Shown here piece by piece: positions 1 through 8,268 of a stretch of DNA of 64,000 bases. Position 1 is the first letter of the stretch; the number at the start of each line of letters is the position of its first letter. The stretch spans positions 186,001 to 250,000 of the forward strand of contig CAWBWO010000002.1 in NCBI GenBank assembly GCA_963792445.1, given 5' to 3'. The stretch comes from Rummeliibacillus sp963792445 (lineage in GTDB: Bacteria; Bacillota; Bacilli; Bacillales_A; Planococcaceae). Below the pieces are notes generated by a model. That model did no database searches. It was not told the origin of the DNA and worked only from the letters and a program-made list of their open reading frames with translations. Both the position numbers and the translations under genes were made by a program.

Positions 1-1
1 A

Positions 2-475
2 TCCTTAGAACAAATGCAAAATGTTGCAAAATCAATTGAATCACTATCTAGCATTGCAAAACAATCGCAGTTAATTGAATATAATAATTTCATTGGTAAG
101 AGTGTGAATTGGCATGAAGCAACCTCTAAAACAGATGAAAATGGGAATGCTGTGATCGATTCTGGTACTGGAACTGTTAGCAAAATTTCTTATAACGGTG
201 ATTCAGTTGTCATTACGCTTTCAGATGGTAAAAAACTTTCTCCTGCAAATATTTCTGAAGTGGTTGGAACGATAGCAGGAAACAGTTCATCCAATTCGCT
301 TGTCGAAGCTAGTATGTTAATAGGAAATAGCGTATCTTACACGGAAGGCAACACTTCTGAAGAATTTACAGCAAACGTGAAATCAGTCAAAAAATCATCT
401 GATGGCAGCGTTATTTTCGTGTTATCTAACGGAAAGGAAGTTAAAATAGATCAATTATCCTCTATTTCAGAATAA
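2..475 (+). CDS. flgD: Flagellar hook-capping protein FlgD, C-terminal part (5' end outside window)
   Basis: The frame is open from the first codon at base 2 and reads S-L-E-Q-M-Q-N, the typical FlgD motif that follows the conserved N-terminal hook-cap region, so the true start lies upstream. About 157 residues are visible. FlgD sits at the tip of the growing hook and is needed for polymerisation of hook subunits outside the cell. The visible part has two repeats of a beta-rich 'V-x-y-x-G-D-S-V-x-x-L-S-D/N-G-K' pattern (around residues 60-75 and 130-145), as expected of the FlgD Ig/tudor-like region. It is directly upstream of the hook gene, the same order as in B. subtilis. The family call rests on this motif and the context. 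Confidence 0.85.
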   Translation, partial: SLEQMQNVAKSIESLSSIAKQSQLIEYNNFIGKSVNWHEATSKTDENGNAVIDSGTGTVSKISYNGDSVVITLSDGKKLSPANISEVVGTIAGNSSSNSLVEASMLIGNSVSYTEGNTSEEFTANVKSVKKSSDGSVIFVLSNGKEVKIDQLSSISE

Positions 476-606
476 GGAGGATGAAAAAAACTTCAGGAGT
501 GCGTTTATACATATCGAAGATTGAAAAAGAGAACGAGTTTTAAATGAAGTTTTCTAAGTGAAATCAAAAAATTATACTCTTCAAACTGAAAGGGAGATGA
601 ATATTT

Positions 607-1390
607 ATGTTACGTTCTATGTATTCAGGAATTAGTGGTCTTCGTAATTTTCAAACAAAGTTAGATGTTATTGGAAACAACATTTCAAACGTTAACACCT
701 ATGGTTTCAAAAAAGGTCGTGTAATCTTCAAAGATTTAATCTCACAAACAACACAAGGTGCAACAGCCCCTGGAGCTACGCTTGGTGGGACAAACCCAAA
801 ACAAATCGGTCTTGGCTCGCAAATCGCAGCAATCGATACAATACATGATGCAGGATCTATGCAAACAACAAATAGAACATTAGACTGTGCGGTTTCTGGA
901 GATGGTTACTTTGTCGTACAAGATGGTGATGAGCAGTATTTTACTCGTGCTGGAAACTTCTATTTAGATAGTAATGGTACATTAGTTACTGCGGATGGCA
1001 AAAAAGTTCTGATGGATAACGAAGCAGCAATTCCAACAGATGCTACCCAAATTACAATAGGAAAAGATGGTACAGTTTCTTATACTCAAAATAATACACT
1101 TGTAACTGCAGGACAAATTCAAATTGCCCGTTTTGCCAATACTGGTGGTTTAACGAAAGTAGGTGGAAACTACTACAAGCCTTCCAATAACTCTGGTGAT
1201 GCTGTTATTGGCGCTCCAAATGCTGAGGGGAGAGGTACCATAGAATCAGGATTCTTAGAAATGTCCAATGTAGATTTATCAGAAGAGTTTACCGAAATGA
1301 TTGTTGCGCAACGTGGTTTCCAAGCAAACTCTCGTATTATTACAACTTCAGATGAAATTCTTCAAGAATTAGTAAATCTTAAAACGATAA
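607..1390 (+). CDS. flgE: Flagellar hook protein FlgE (older name FlgG); stop codon lost by 1-base insertion
   Basis: Starts MLRSMYSGISGL, the canonical start of the rod/hook family, with N-terminal 'NNISNVNTYGFKK' and C-terminal 'VAQRGFQANSRIITTSDEIL' helices that form the coiled-coil core. It lies between flgD and swrD, the locus B. subtilis uses for its hook protein. An AAGGGAG Shine-Dalgarno precedes the ATG. As read, the frame runs through into swrD to base 1683. Dropping one A from the AAAA run at 1381-1384 restores the usual 'NLKR-stop' ending at 1388-1390 and gives a 260-residue protein of normal family length. The apparent fusion is therefore a 1-base insertion, real or artefactual. 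FlgE and FlgG resemble each other, so the choice of name rests on position. Confidence 0.9.
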
Positions 1391-1427
1391 TGAATGAACA
1401 TGAAAGATTAGTTAATGGAAGGAGGCT

Positions 1428-1452
1428 GGGCCGGCTCTCTATACCCCGGTCC
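1428..1452 (+). promoter_or_regulatory. GC-rich hairpin between Shine-Dalgarno and swrD start
   Basis: GGGCCGG (1428-1434) can pair with CCGGTCC (1446-1452), seven base pairs including one G-U, around an 11-base loop. The only good ribosome site, GGAGG at 1420-1424, lies 37 bases before the swrD ATG at 1462. With the hairpin folded the unpaired distance falls to about 12 bases, a normal spacing. The stem is a conspicuous GC island in AT-rich sequence. There is no T-tract after it, so it is not a terminator. The pairing is seen directly; the bridging role is inference. Confidence 0.5.
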
Positions 1453-1461
1453 TTAAATCCT

Positions 1462-1683
1462 ATGATTGCTCTAACGAAATTAAATAAAAAACCGTTCTCA
1501 TTGAATGCTTTATACATAGAATCGATTGAGGAATTTCCTGATACGACAATCACGTTAACAACCGGGAGAAAATATGTTGTATTAGAATCTATGGATGAGG
1601 TCCAAAGAAAAATGATTGAGTTTTATCGTAGTGTGCAACTCCTATCAAACCCGCATTTAAGAGGTGAAAAGGATGAAGAATAA
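1462..1683 (+). CDS. swrD: Swarming motility protein SwrD (YlzI)
   Basis: Small protein of 73 residues starting MIALTKLN and carrying 'FSLNALYIESIEEFPDTTIT' and 'GRKYVV', the signature of the SwrD/YlzI family (FlbD-like). In B. subtilis SwrD raises flagellar motor power and is needed for swarming. It lies between the hook gene and fliL, as in B. subtilis. Because of the 1-base insertion at the end of flgE, the upstream frame runs into swrD without a stop, but the family start is this ATG. The gene overlaps the fliL start by 11 bases. Its ribosome site is unusually far upstream, with a hairpin in between. Confidence 0.85.
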   Translation: MIALTKLNKKPFSLNALYIESIEEFPDTTITLTTGRKYVVLESMDEVQRKMIEFYRSVQLLSNPHLRGEKDEE

Positions 1684-2101
1684 TAAGTTATTATCCATCA
1701 TGTTAATTATATTGGTTTCTATTACACTGATTGGTGTTGTAGCTGTAGTCGTAGTTACTCAATTAAATAAAGGTACAGCAGCTAATGTGCAAAATATTGA
1801 CGATATTATAAAGGCTTCTGTTGATGTTGATGAAATAACAACGAATATATCAGGTGATAATTACGTGAAAATTTCATTGAAAATCCAAACAACGAGTAAA
1901 AGCGCTGCCGATGAATTAACAAAACGTGATTTTCAAGTAAAAAGTATTGTAATTGAAGAATTATCTGAAATGTCGAAAGAGGATTTAGAAGGTAAAAAAG
2001 GTAAAGAAATGCTTGAAAATACCTTGAAAACAAAAATTAATGAAATAATGCAAGATGGTGAAGTACAACAAGTTTATATTACTTCTTACATTATTCAGTA
2101 A
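1673..2101 (+). CDS. fliL: Flagellar basal body-associated protein FliL
   Basis: About 142 residues with one N-terminal membrane helix (residues 5-28, 'IMLIILVSITLIGVVAVVVV') and a periplasm-side/outer domain rich in polar residues, the normal FliL plan. FliL surrounds the stator units and supports torque. Start: a GTG at 1664 is possible, but the ATG at 1673 has the GAGGTG ribosome site at the right distance and gives the usual short basic N-terminus, so I chose 1673. The C-terminal 'LKTKINEIMQDGEVQQVYITSYIIQ' region matches the typical FliL ending (written here only to show type). It lies between swrD and fliM. Confidence 0.9.
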   Translation: MKNNKLLSIMLIILVSITLIGVVAVVVVTQLNKGTAANVQNIDDIIKASVDVDEITTNISGDNYVKISLKIQTTSKSAADELTKRDFQVKSIVIEELSEMSKEDLEGKKGKEMLENTLKTKINEIMQDGEVQQVYITSYIIQ

Positions 2102-2134
2102 TTATTATTTTGTAATGTAAATGGAGGTGGGCAA

Positions 2135-3130
2135 ATGGCAGGAGATGTGTTATCACAGTCTGAAATCGATGCATTGTTATCCGCGTTATCAACGGGGGAA
2201 ATGACAGCAGATGATATTAAGAAAGAAGAGGAGTCAAAAAAGGTAAAAGTCTATGACTTCAAACGTGCCCTCCGTTTCTCAAAAGATCAGATTCGCAGTT
2301 TAACTCGAATACACGAAAATTTTGCTCGCTTGCTAACAACGTTTTTCTCAGCACAACTTAGAACATATGTACAAATTACAGTTGCCTCTGTGGACCAAAT
2401 ACCTTTTGAAGAGTTTATACGGTCCATTCCGAATATGACTTTGATTAATGTATTTGAAGTACCTCCATTAGATGGGAATATTTTAATGGAAATCAATCCT
2501 AATATTGCATACTCAATGTTAGATCGTTTATTAGGGGGAACTGGTGCAAGTCATAGTAAAGTTGATAATTTACTGAAATTGAAACGAAAATCATGACAAA
2601 TTTATTTGAACGTTCTTTTGATAATTTGAGAGAAGCATGGTCGAATATTGCTGATATTGATCCAGTGCTTAACAGAATTAGAAGTAAATCCTCAATTTTT
2701 ACAAATGATTTCGCCAAATGAAACAGTTGTTGTTATTTCATTTAATTCAATCATTGGTGAAACAAGTGGCATGATTAATATTTGTATTCCACATGTTGTA
2801 TTAGAGCCTATCGTTCCTAACTTATCTGTTCGCTATTGGATGCAATCTAACAAAAAAGAAGTATCTAAAGAACAGACAGAAATTATTGAAAAACGTGTAA
2901 AGCAATCTGAATTGGAAGTAGTTGCTGAATTAGGAAATGCAGATATCAGTATTGAAGACTTCCTATCATTGCAATATGGTGATGTTATTCAACTAGATCA
3001 GAAAATCGATCAGCCACTTAATCTAAAAGTTGGAGGTATTCCGAAATTTAATGTTCAACCAGGTAAATTGAAAAATAGAATGGCGGTACAAGTAATAGAG
3101 ACTTTGAAAGGGGGAGACGATGATGAGTGA
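2135..3130 (+). pseudogene. fliM: Flagellar motor switch protein FliM, broken by two compensating frameshifts
   Basis: FliM is the middle ring protein of the motor switch; it binds phospho-CheY through its N-terminal 'LSQSEIDALLSAL' motif (residues 5-17). The frame breaks near 2568, where one missing T gives '...VDNLLK' instead of 'VDNFTEIE'. It breaks again near 2671, where one extra A spoils 'DPVLTELEVNPQ'. Restoring both gives one protein of 331 residues, the normal length, ending in the SpoA/FliN-like domain 'LNLKVGGIPKFNVQPG'. The stretch between the breaks still encodes conserved FliM sequence in the shifted frame. The stop overlaps the fliY start. The lesions are probably sequencing errors, though true inactivation cannot be excluded. 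Confidence 0.9.
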
Positions 3131-4367
3131 TGATATGTTATCACAAGAAGAGATTGAAGCCTTATTAAGAGGTGAATCAATCGATATAGATAATGAGCCG
3201 TCTTCTCGAACAGAATATAATGTAGAAGATTATTTAGATCCAATGGCTCAAGATGCACTTGGTGAAATTGGCAATATTTCTTTTGGAAGTTCCGCAACTG
3301 CGTTATCTTCATTACTGGGTCAAAAAGTTGAAATTACAACACCAACGATTAGTATGATTAATCGAGAGCATTTGGAAGAAGAGTTTCCCCATCCTTATGT
3401 AGCAATACAAGTAGAATATACAAAAGGTTTAATGGGAGTGAACTTACTTGTTATTAAGCAATCAGATGCTGCAATCATTGCAGATTTGATGTTAGGTGGC
3501 GATGGATTAGCACCATCAGGGGACTTAAATGAAATACATTTAAGTGCAGTTCAAGAAGCGATGAATCAAATGATGGGTTCTGCAGCTACATCCATGTCTA
3601 CTGTCTTTAATAAAAAAGTAGATATTTCACCACCTACCATTGATTTGATGAATATTTCAAATAATGAAGGTACAGATAAAATTCCACAAGAAGAATTACT
3701 AGTAAAAGTATCATTCCGATTGAAAATTGGTAACTTAATTGATTCGAATATTATGCAATTACTACCTTTAGAATTTAGTAAATCACTTGTTCATCAATTA
3801 ATGAATCCTGAGCAAGAAGAGACCGCTGTTACTCAAGTGGCACAGGAAGAGTCTCAAACACAACAACCTGTTACACCTGCAGTTTCACCAACACAAAATG
3901 CGGTCCAAGAACCAATGTATTCAATGCAACAACCTGCTCAAACAGTAACTGAACAACCATATGGAATGCAACAGCAAGCCCAAGTTACGCAACCGGTTTA
4001 TGAACCACCATTTAGTACGATGCAACAGAGCACACATCAGCATCAAGCAAATGTTCAACAAGCACAATTTACAAGCTTTGAAAATACTACACTTAATCAA
4101 ACAGAAGCTAGAAATTTAAATATGCTACTTGACATACCATTGCAAGTTACTGTTGAATTAGGACGTACAAAACGTTCCGTTAAAGAGATTTTAGAACTTG
4201 CAAGCGGATCAATTATTGAATTGGATAAATTAGCTGGTGAGCCAGTAGATATTCTTGTCAATAGTCGACTTATTGCAAAGGGAGAGGTAGTTGTAATAGA
4301 TGAAAACTTTGGTGTTCGTATTACAGATATTTTAAGCAAAGCGGATCGAATTAATAATTTAAAATAG
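3123..4367 (+). CDS. fliY: Flagellar motor switch phosphatase FliY (CheC-like + FliN domains)
   Basis: About 414 residues in three parts. The N-terminus carries a 'LSQEEIEALLRG' CheY-binding motif. Next come two CheC/CheX-type phosphatase helices, one 'EIGNISFGSSATALSSLL' and a second 'EAMNQMMGSAATSMS'. A linker of about 90 residues rich in Q, P and T follows. The C-terminal FliN/SpoA domain is 'LDIPLQVTVELG...IIELDKLAGEPVDI'. In B. subtilis FliY is part of the C-ring and dephosphorylates CheY-P. Two ATGs (3120, 3123) overlap the end of fliM; 3123 is better spaced from GGGGGAG. Directly followed by cheY. The linker has several 'M-Q-Q' units and looks unstructured. Confidence 0.93.
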   Translation: MSDDMLSQEEIEALLRGESIDIDNEPSSRTEYNVEDYLDPMAQDALGEIGNISFGSSATALSSLLGQKVEITTPTISMINREHLEEEFPHPYVAIQVEYTKGLMGVNLLVIKQSDAAIIADLMLGGDGLAPSGDLNEIHLSAVQEAMNQMMGSAATSMSTVFNKKVDISPPTIDLMNISNNEGTDKIPQEELLVKVSFRLKIGNLIDSNIMQLLPLEFSKSLVHQLMNPEQEETAVTQVAQEESQTQQPVTPAVSPTQNAVQEPMYSMQQPAQTVTEQPYGMQQQAQVTQPVYEPPFSTMQQSTHQHQANVQQAQFTSFENTTLNQTEARNLNMLLDIPLQVTVELGRTKRSVKEILELASGSIIELDKLAGEPVDILVNSRLIAKGEVVVIDENFGVRITDILSKADRINNLK

Positions 4368-4389
4368 TTTTTGTAGGAGGCGAATATTT

Positions 4390-4752
4390 ATGTCAAAACG
4401 AATATTAATTGTGGATGATGCGGCATTTATGCGCATGATGATTAAAGATATTTTGACCAAAAATGGCTTTGAAGTAGTGGGTGAAGCTGCTGACGGAGCA
4501 CAAGCTGTAGAAAAATATGGTGAATTAAAACCAGATTTAGTAACGATGGATATCACAATGCCAGAAATGGATGGTATTGCAGCGTTAAAAGAAATTAAAC
4601 AAAAAGATCCTGGTGCAGTAATCATTATGTGTTCTGCAATGGGACAACAAGCAATGGTAATCGATGCTATTCAAGCGGGTGCAAAAGACTTTATCGTAAA
4701 ACCATTCCAAGCTGATAGAGTAATAGAAGCTATTCAAAAAGCGTTAGGTTAA
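4390..4752 (+). CDS. cheY: Chemotaxis response regulator CheY
   Basis: Single receiver domain of 120 residues. The acidic pocket is D9/D10, the phospho-acceptor is D54 ('TMDITMP'), the switch residue is S82 and the conserved lysine is K104 ('IVKPF'). CheY-P binds FliM/FliY and in B. subtilis promotes counter-clockwise rotation. There is no output domain. A TAGGAGG ribosome site precedes the ATG. Its place between fliY and fliZ is as in B. subtilis. Confidence 0.96.
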   Translation: MSKRILIVDDAAFMRMMIKDILTKNGFEVVGEAADGAQAVEKYGELKPDLVTMDITMPEMDGIAALKEIKQKDPGAVIIMCSAMGQQAMVIDAIQAGAKDFIVKPFQADRVIEAIQKALG

Positions 4753-4756
4753 TACA

Positions 4757-5425
4757 ATGTCTGTTAACAAATTATTGAAACTCATGTTGTGTGTATCATT
4801 TTTTCTTACGGTGATAGGACAACCTATTCAGCATTCTTTTGTATTTGCAGCATCAAATGATTCTGTTGAAGAATGTATAAAGAATCCAGATGTATGTAAA
4901 GATCAATCAACTCCAGCTGTCGATAGCAAAAATCAATCGACAGCTGTCGGTTTGTCTGCATGGGAATACATAAAAATGGTATTAGCTCTTGTTTTTGTCA
5001 TTGCTCTACTTTATGGTGTCCTTAAATTTATTAATAGCCGAAATAGCAAATATCAACAAAACCAATTAATGCAAAATCTAGGTGGAATATCTCTTGGACA
5101 ACAGAAATCTGTACAGTTACTAAAAGTAGGGGAAACATTATATTTAGTAGGCGTTGGTAACGATGTTCGTATTCTAAAGGAAGTAACAGACAGTGAGGAA
5201 AAAGAGCAATTGCTAAATTTATATAACGAAAAGCAAGAGCTCACAAGCCAAGTACCTTATGTTGCTGAACTAATTTCAAGATTTAAAGAAAAAACTTCCA
5301 AACAACAGGAACATTCGCAGAACAAAGATTTTAAAGAGGAATTTCAAAAACGATTAGCTACATTAGGGAAAGAACGTCAAAAAGAATTAGAAGATTGGAA
5401 AGAGAAGGAGAGGGAAAATGAATGA
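4757..5425 (+). CDS. fliZ: Flagellar export apparatus protein FliO/FliZ
   Basis: 222 residues: an N-terminal signal-like hydrophobic stretch (residues 8-32) ending 'FVFAAS', a short extracytoplasmic segment with two cysteines (E-C-I-K-N-P-D-V-C), a second membrane helix (about residues 74-92) and a cytoplasmic tail with 'GGISLGQQKSVQLLKVGETLYLVGV', the FliO core. The last 60 residues are highly charged and probably coiled coil. FliO helps assemble FliP in the export gate. B. subtilis calls this gene fliZ; it is unrelated to enterobacterial FliZ. The stop overlaps the fliP start (ATGA type). Confidence 0.9.
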   Translation: MSVNKLLKLMLCVSFFLTVIGQPIQHSFVFAASNDSVEECIKNPDVCKDQSTPAVDSKNQSTAVGLSAWEYIKMVLALVFVIALLYGVLKFINSRNSKYQQNQLMQNLGGISLGQQKSVQLLKVGETLYLVGVGNDVRILKEVTDSEEKEQLLNLYNEKQELTSQVPYVAELISRFKEKTSKQQEHSQNKDFKEEFQKRLATLGKERQKELEDWKEKERENE

Positions 5426-6092
5426 GTGATTTTGTCCATTACTTCTCCAATAATGATCCGAAAAATGTCTCTACAACTGTCAAATTAATGTTGATGCTAA
5501 CTGTTTTATCATTAGCACCAAGTATATTAATATTAATGACTTGTTTTACACGAATCATCATTGTTTTATCTTTTGTACGAACAGCATTAGCTACACAACA
5601 AATGCCACCAAACCAAGTTCTTGTTGGTTTAGCTTTGTTTTTAACTTTTTTCATTATGGCGCCTACATTCCAAGAAGTGAATAAAAACGCATTACAACCA
5701 TTGTTTGATGAAGAAATTTCAATAGACGAAGCCTATTCTAATGCGAGTAAGCCGTTCAAAGAATTTATGAGCAAAACATACAAGACAAAAAGATTTAGAT
5801 TTATTTTTGAAGTATTCTGGTGTTAAGGAACGTCCGAAAACGATTGAGGATATCCCACTTACAACATTTGTACCGGCATTTGCAATTAGTGAAATTGAAA
5901 ACAGCTTTTCAAATGGGTTTTATGATTTTCATTCCATTTCTTGTCATTGATATGATTGTTGCTAGTGTACTCATGTCGATGGGGATGATGATGTTACCAC
6001 CAGTTATGATTTCACTACCTTTTAAAATATTATTATTTGTATTAGTAGATGGTTGGTATCTAGTTGTGAAGTCTTTATTAGAAAGCTTTTAG
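5422..6092 (+). pseudogene. fliP: Flagellar export gate protein FliP, two 1-base insertions
   Basis: FliP is the main component of the membrane export gate (FliP5-FliQ4-FliR1). The N-terminal half carries 'CFTRIIIVLSFVRTALATQQMPPNQVLVGLALFLTFF' (shown in part), the FliP signature. An extra A in the AAAA run near 5773-5776 turns 'SKHTRQKDLDLF' into a frame that stops at 5826. A second extra A near 5891 turns 'SELKTAFQMGF' into another frame. With both removed the gene encodes 222 residues, the normal length, ending 'LVDGWYLVVKSLLESF'. All parts are conserved, so the breaks are recent or artefactual. Confidence 0.9.
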
Positions 6093-6105
6093 GGGATGAA
6101 TAGTT

Positions 6106-6375
6106 ATGACAGAAGAAGTAGTCATCAAGGTAGCAGAAGATGCGATAAAAGTAATATTGCTAGCATCAGGACCATTATTACTTGTTGCATTAATAACTGG
6201 CCTGTTAGTCAGCATTTTCCAAGCAACTACACAAATTCAAGAGCAAACCCTTGCGTTTGTTCCGAAAATTATTGCTGTACTCGTTTCTATTATCTTTTTT
6301 GGTCCCTGGATGCTTAATCAAGTGACTTCATACACAAAAGACATATTCGAGAATTTAATTCGATATATAGGGTGA
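6106..6375 (+). CDS. fliQ: Flagellar export gate protein FliQ
   Basis: 89 residues with two membrane helices (about 15-37 and 51-72) and the FliQ signature 'ALITGLLVSIFQATTQIQEQTL'. It forms a helical hairpin unit around FliP/FliR in the export gate. The gene is intact, in contrast to its neighbours fliP and fliR. GGGGATG before the ATG serves as ribosome site, and it lies 13 bases after fliP. Confidence 0.95.
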   Translation: MTEEVVIKVAEDAIKVILLASGPLLLVALITGLLVSIFQATTQIQEQTLAFVPKIIAVLVSIIFFGPWMLNQVTSYTKDIFENLIRYIG

Positions 6376-6379
6376 GAAA

Positions 6380-7163
6380 ATGGAAGAATTAGTTCCGAAA
6401 ATAACAATCTATCTACTAATCCTTATTCGAATTTCGGCTTTTTTCATGACTGTTCCGTTTTTTTCTTATCGAACAATACCAGCTAAAGTAAGGATTACAC
6501 TTGCTGTAGTGTTGTCATGGATGATGTATTATACATTAGATATAAAACCATTTGAAATAAATGGCGAATACATATTATTGATGATGAAAGAGGCTGTCGT
6601 TGGTCTTTCTATAGGCTAATTGCTTATATAATACTGTCTGCTATACAAATAGCAGGTGGTTTTATCGATTTCCAAATGGGATTTGCAATCGCAAACGTAA
6701 TTGATCCGCAAACTGGAGCCCAAAGTCCCCTATTAGGTCAATTTTTTAATACATTAGCTCTTCTTTTGTTACTTGGTACAAATGGTCATCATTTACTATT
6801 AGATGGTATTTTTTATAGTTATCACTATATTCCGATGGATCAGTGTATGGCCTGCATTTGGTTCAAGTGGTGTAACTGAATTTGTAATGAAGACATTTGG
6901 AACACTTTTTGGCAATAGCTTTTCAAATGTCTGTCCCTATAGTTGCAACGTTATTCTTGACGGATATTGCGCTAGGGATTACAGCACGAACTGTTCCACA
7001 GTTAAATATATTTGTCGTAGGTTTTCCGATTAAAATTGGCGTAAGTTTTATTGTATTAATATCCACAATGGGTGTTATGGTTGCTGTTATGGAGAAACTA
7101 TTTGAATTTATGATGATTAGTATGAGAGATTTAATGACGCTTATTAGGTGGTGGATAGAATGA
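6380..7163 (+). pseudogene. fliR: Flagellar export gate protein FliR, three frameshifts
   Basis: FliR is the single-copy subunit of the export gate. The protein is recognisable in three frames: 'ISAFFMTVPFFSYRTIPAKVRI' at the start, 'GGFIDFQMGFAIANVIDPQTG' in the middle and 'FQMSVPIVATLFLTDIALG' towards the end. One base is missing near 6617 ('VGLSIG-LIAYII'), one is extra near 6845 ('YIPMDQ-VWPAFG') and one is extra near 6909-6913 ('TLF-AIAFQMSV'). Corrected length is 260 residues, normal for the family. This is the most damaged fla gene in the window. The stop overlaps the flhB start. Confidence 0.9.
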
Positions 7164-8245
7164 AAATGCTTAAGTTAGACTTGCAATTTTTTGCAGGTGA
7201 AAAAACAGAAAAAGCAACACCTAAAAAACGTCAAGATTCTCGTAAAAAAGGGCAAGTATTAAAGAGTCAAGATGTAACAAGTGCTCTTGTATTACTATCC
7301 GTATTTTTGTTTCTACTAATAGCTGCAACTCCTATGAGAAATGGTATTATGTCGTTTTTTAAACAATCTTTTTCAAAATATATGTTAGTAGATTCTTTAT
7401 CAATCGAGCTAGTAGTCAAAATATATAAAGATGTGATATCGGAAGTAGCAGTAATCTTGTTACCAATTATGGCCATTGCAATGATTGCTGGTATAGTAGG
7501 GAATTTCCTTCAATTTGGTTTATTATTCACGACTGAACCACTAAAGTTCGATTTAACTAAATTAGATCCAATTAAAGGGATTAAGAGGATATTTTCCATC
7601 AGAGCAATCGTCGAATTATTAAAATCAATATTGAAAATTTCTTTAATCGGTACAGTAACAGCAGTTATTTTATGGATGAATCTTGATAATGTACTGAGTC
7701 TATCATTTAAAACGCCTTTGGCAACTTTCGTAACTGTTTCAAAGCTTGCAGCGTTAATGGGGATTGGTGCATCCGTGGTTTTATTGCTAATTGCTGTTCT
7801 TGATTATTTCTATCAAAAATTTGATTATGAGAAAAATTTGAAAATGTCCAAACAGGATATTAAAGATGAATATAAAAATTCAGAGGGGGATCCGCTGATC
7901 AAATCTAAAATTAAACAACGTCAACGTGAAATGGCCATGCGTAGAATGATGCAAGAAATTCCAAAGGCAGACGTTGTTATTACAAATCCAACCCACTATG
8001 CAATTGCTTTAAAATATGACGAAGCGACAATGGATGCTCCAAAAGTAATTGCAAAAGGTACAGATTTTATAGCACAAAAAATTAAATTAATCGCGAAGGA
8101 AAATGATGTGGTAATGGTAGAAAATCGTCCTTTGGCTCGTGCAATGTACGATCAAGTCGAGATTGGACAACCTATTCCGGATGACTTTTTCAAAGCTGTA
8201 GCTGAGGTTTTAGCGTATGTATATCGTATTAAAAGAAAAATTTAG
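7160..8245 (+). CDS. flhB: Flagellar export switch protein FlhB
   Basis: About 361 residues: four membrane helices between roughly 35 and 215, then the cytoplasmic domain with the self-cleavage motif N-P-T-H (about residue 275, 'VVITNPTHYAIALKYD'). Cleavage between N and P switches export from hook to filament substrates. The N-terminus 'LDLQFFAGEKTEKATPKKRQ' is typical. A GTG at 7148 extends the frame, but the ATG at 7160 overlaps the fliR stop in an ATGA arrangement and fits the family start. The gene is intact. Confidence 0.95.
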   Translation: MKMLKLDLQFFAGEKTEKATPKKRQDSRKKGQVLKSQDVTSALVLLSVFLFLLIAATPMRNGIMSFFKQSFSKYMLVDSLSIELVVKIYKDVISEVAVILLPIMAIAMIAGIVGNFLQFGLLFTTEPLKFDLTKLDPIKGIKRIFSIRAIVELLKSILKISLIGTVTAVILWMNLDNVLSLSFKTPLATFVTVSKLAALMGIGASVVLLLIAVLDYFYQKFDYEKNLKMSKQDIKDEYKNSEGDPLIKSKIKQRQREMAMRRMMQEIPKADVVITNPTHYAIALKYDEATMDAPKVIAKGTDFIAQKIKLIAKENDVVMVENRPLARAMYDQVEIGQPIPDDFFKAVAEVLAYVYRIKRKI

Positions 8246-8268
8246 GGGAATAATCTGGAGGGATACAC

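Noticed and set aside
481..543. 20-codon ORF starting ATGAAAAAAAC between flgD and flgE
   Set aside because: The ribosome site touches the ATG with no spacing, the peptide resembles nothing, and the small TIGR02530-type protein some Bacillota have here is not recognisable in it.
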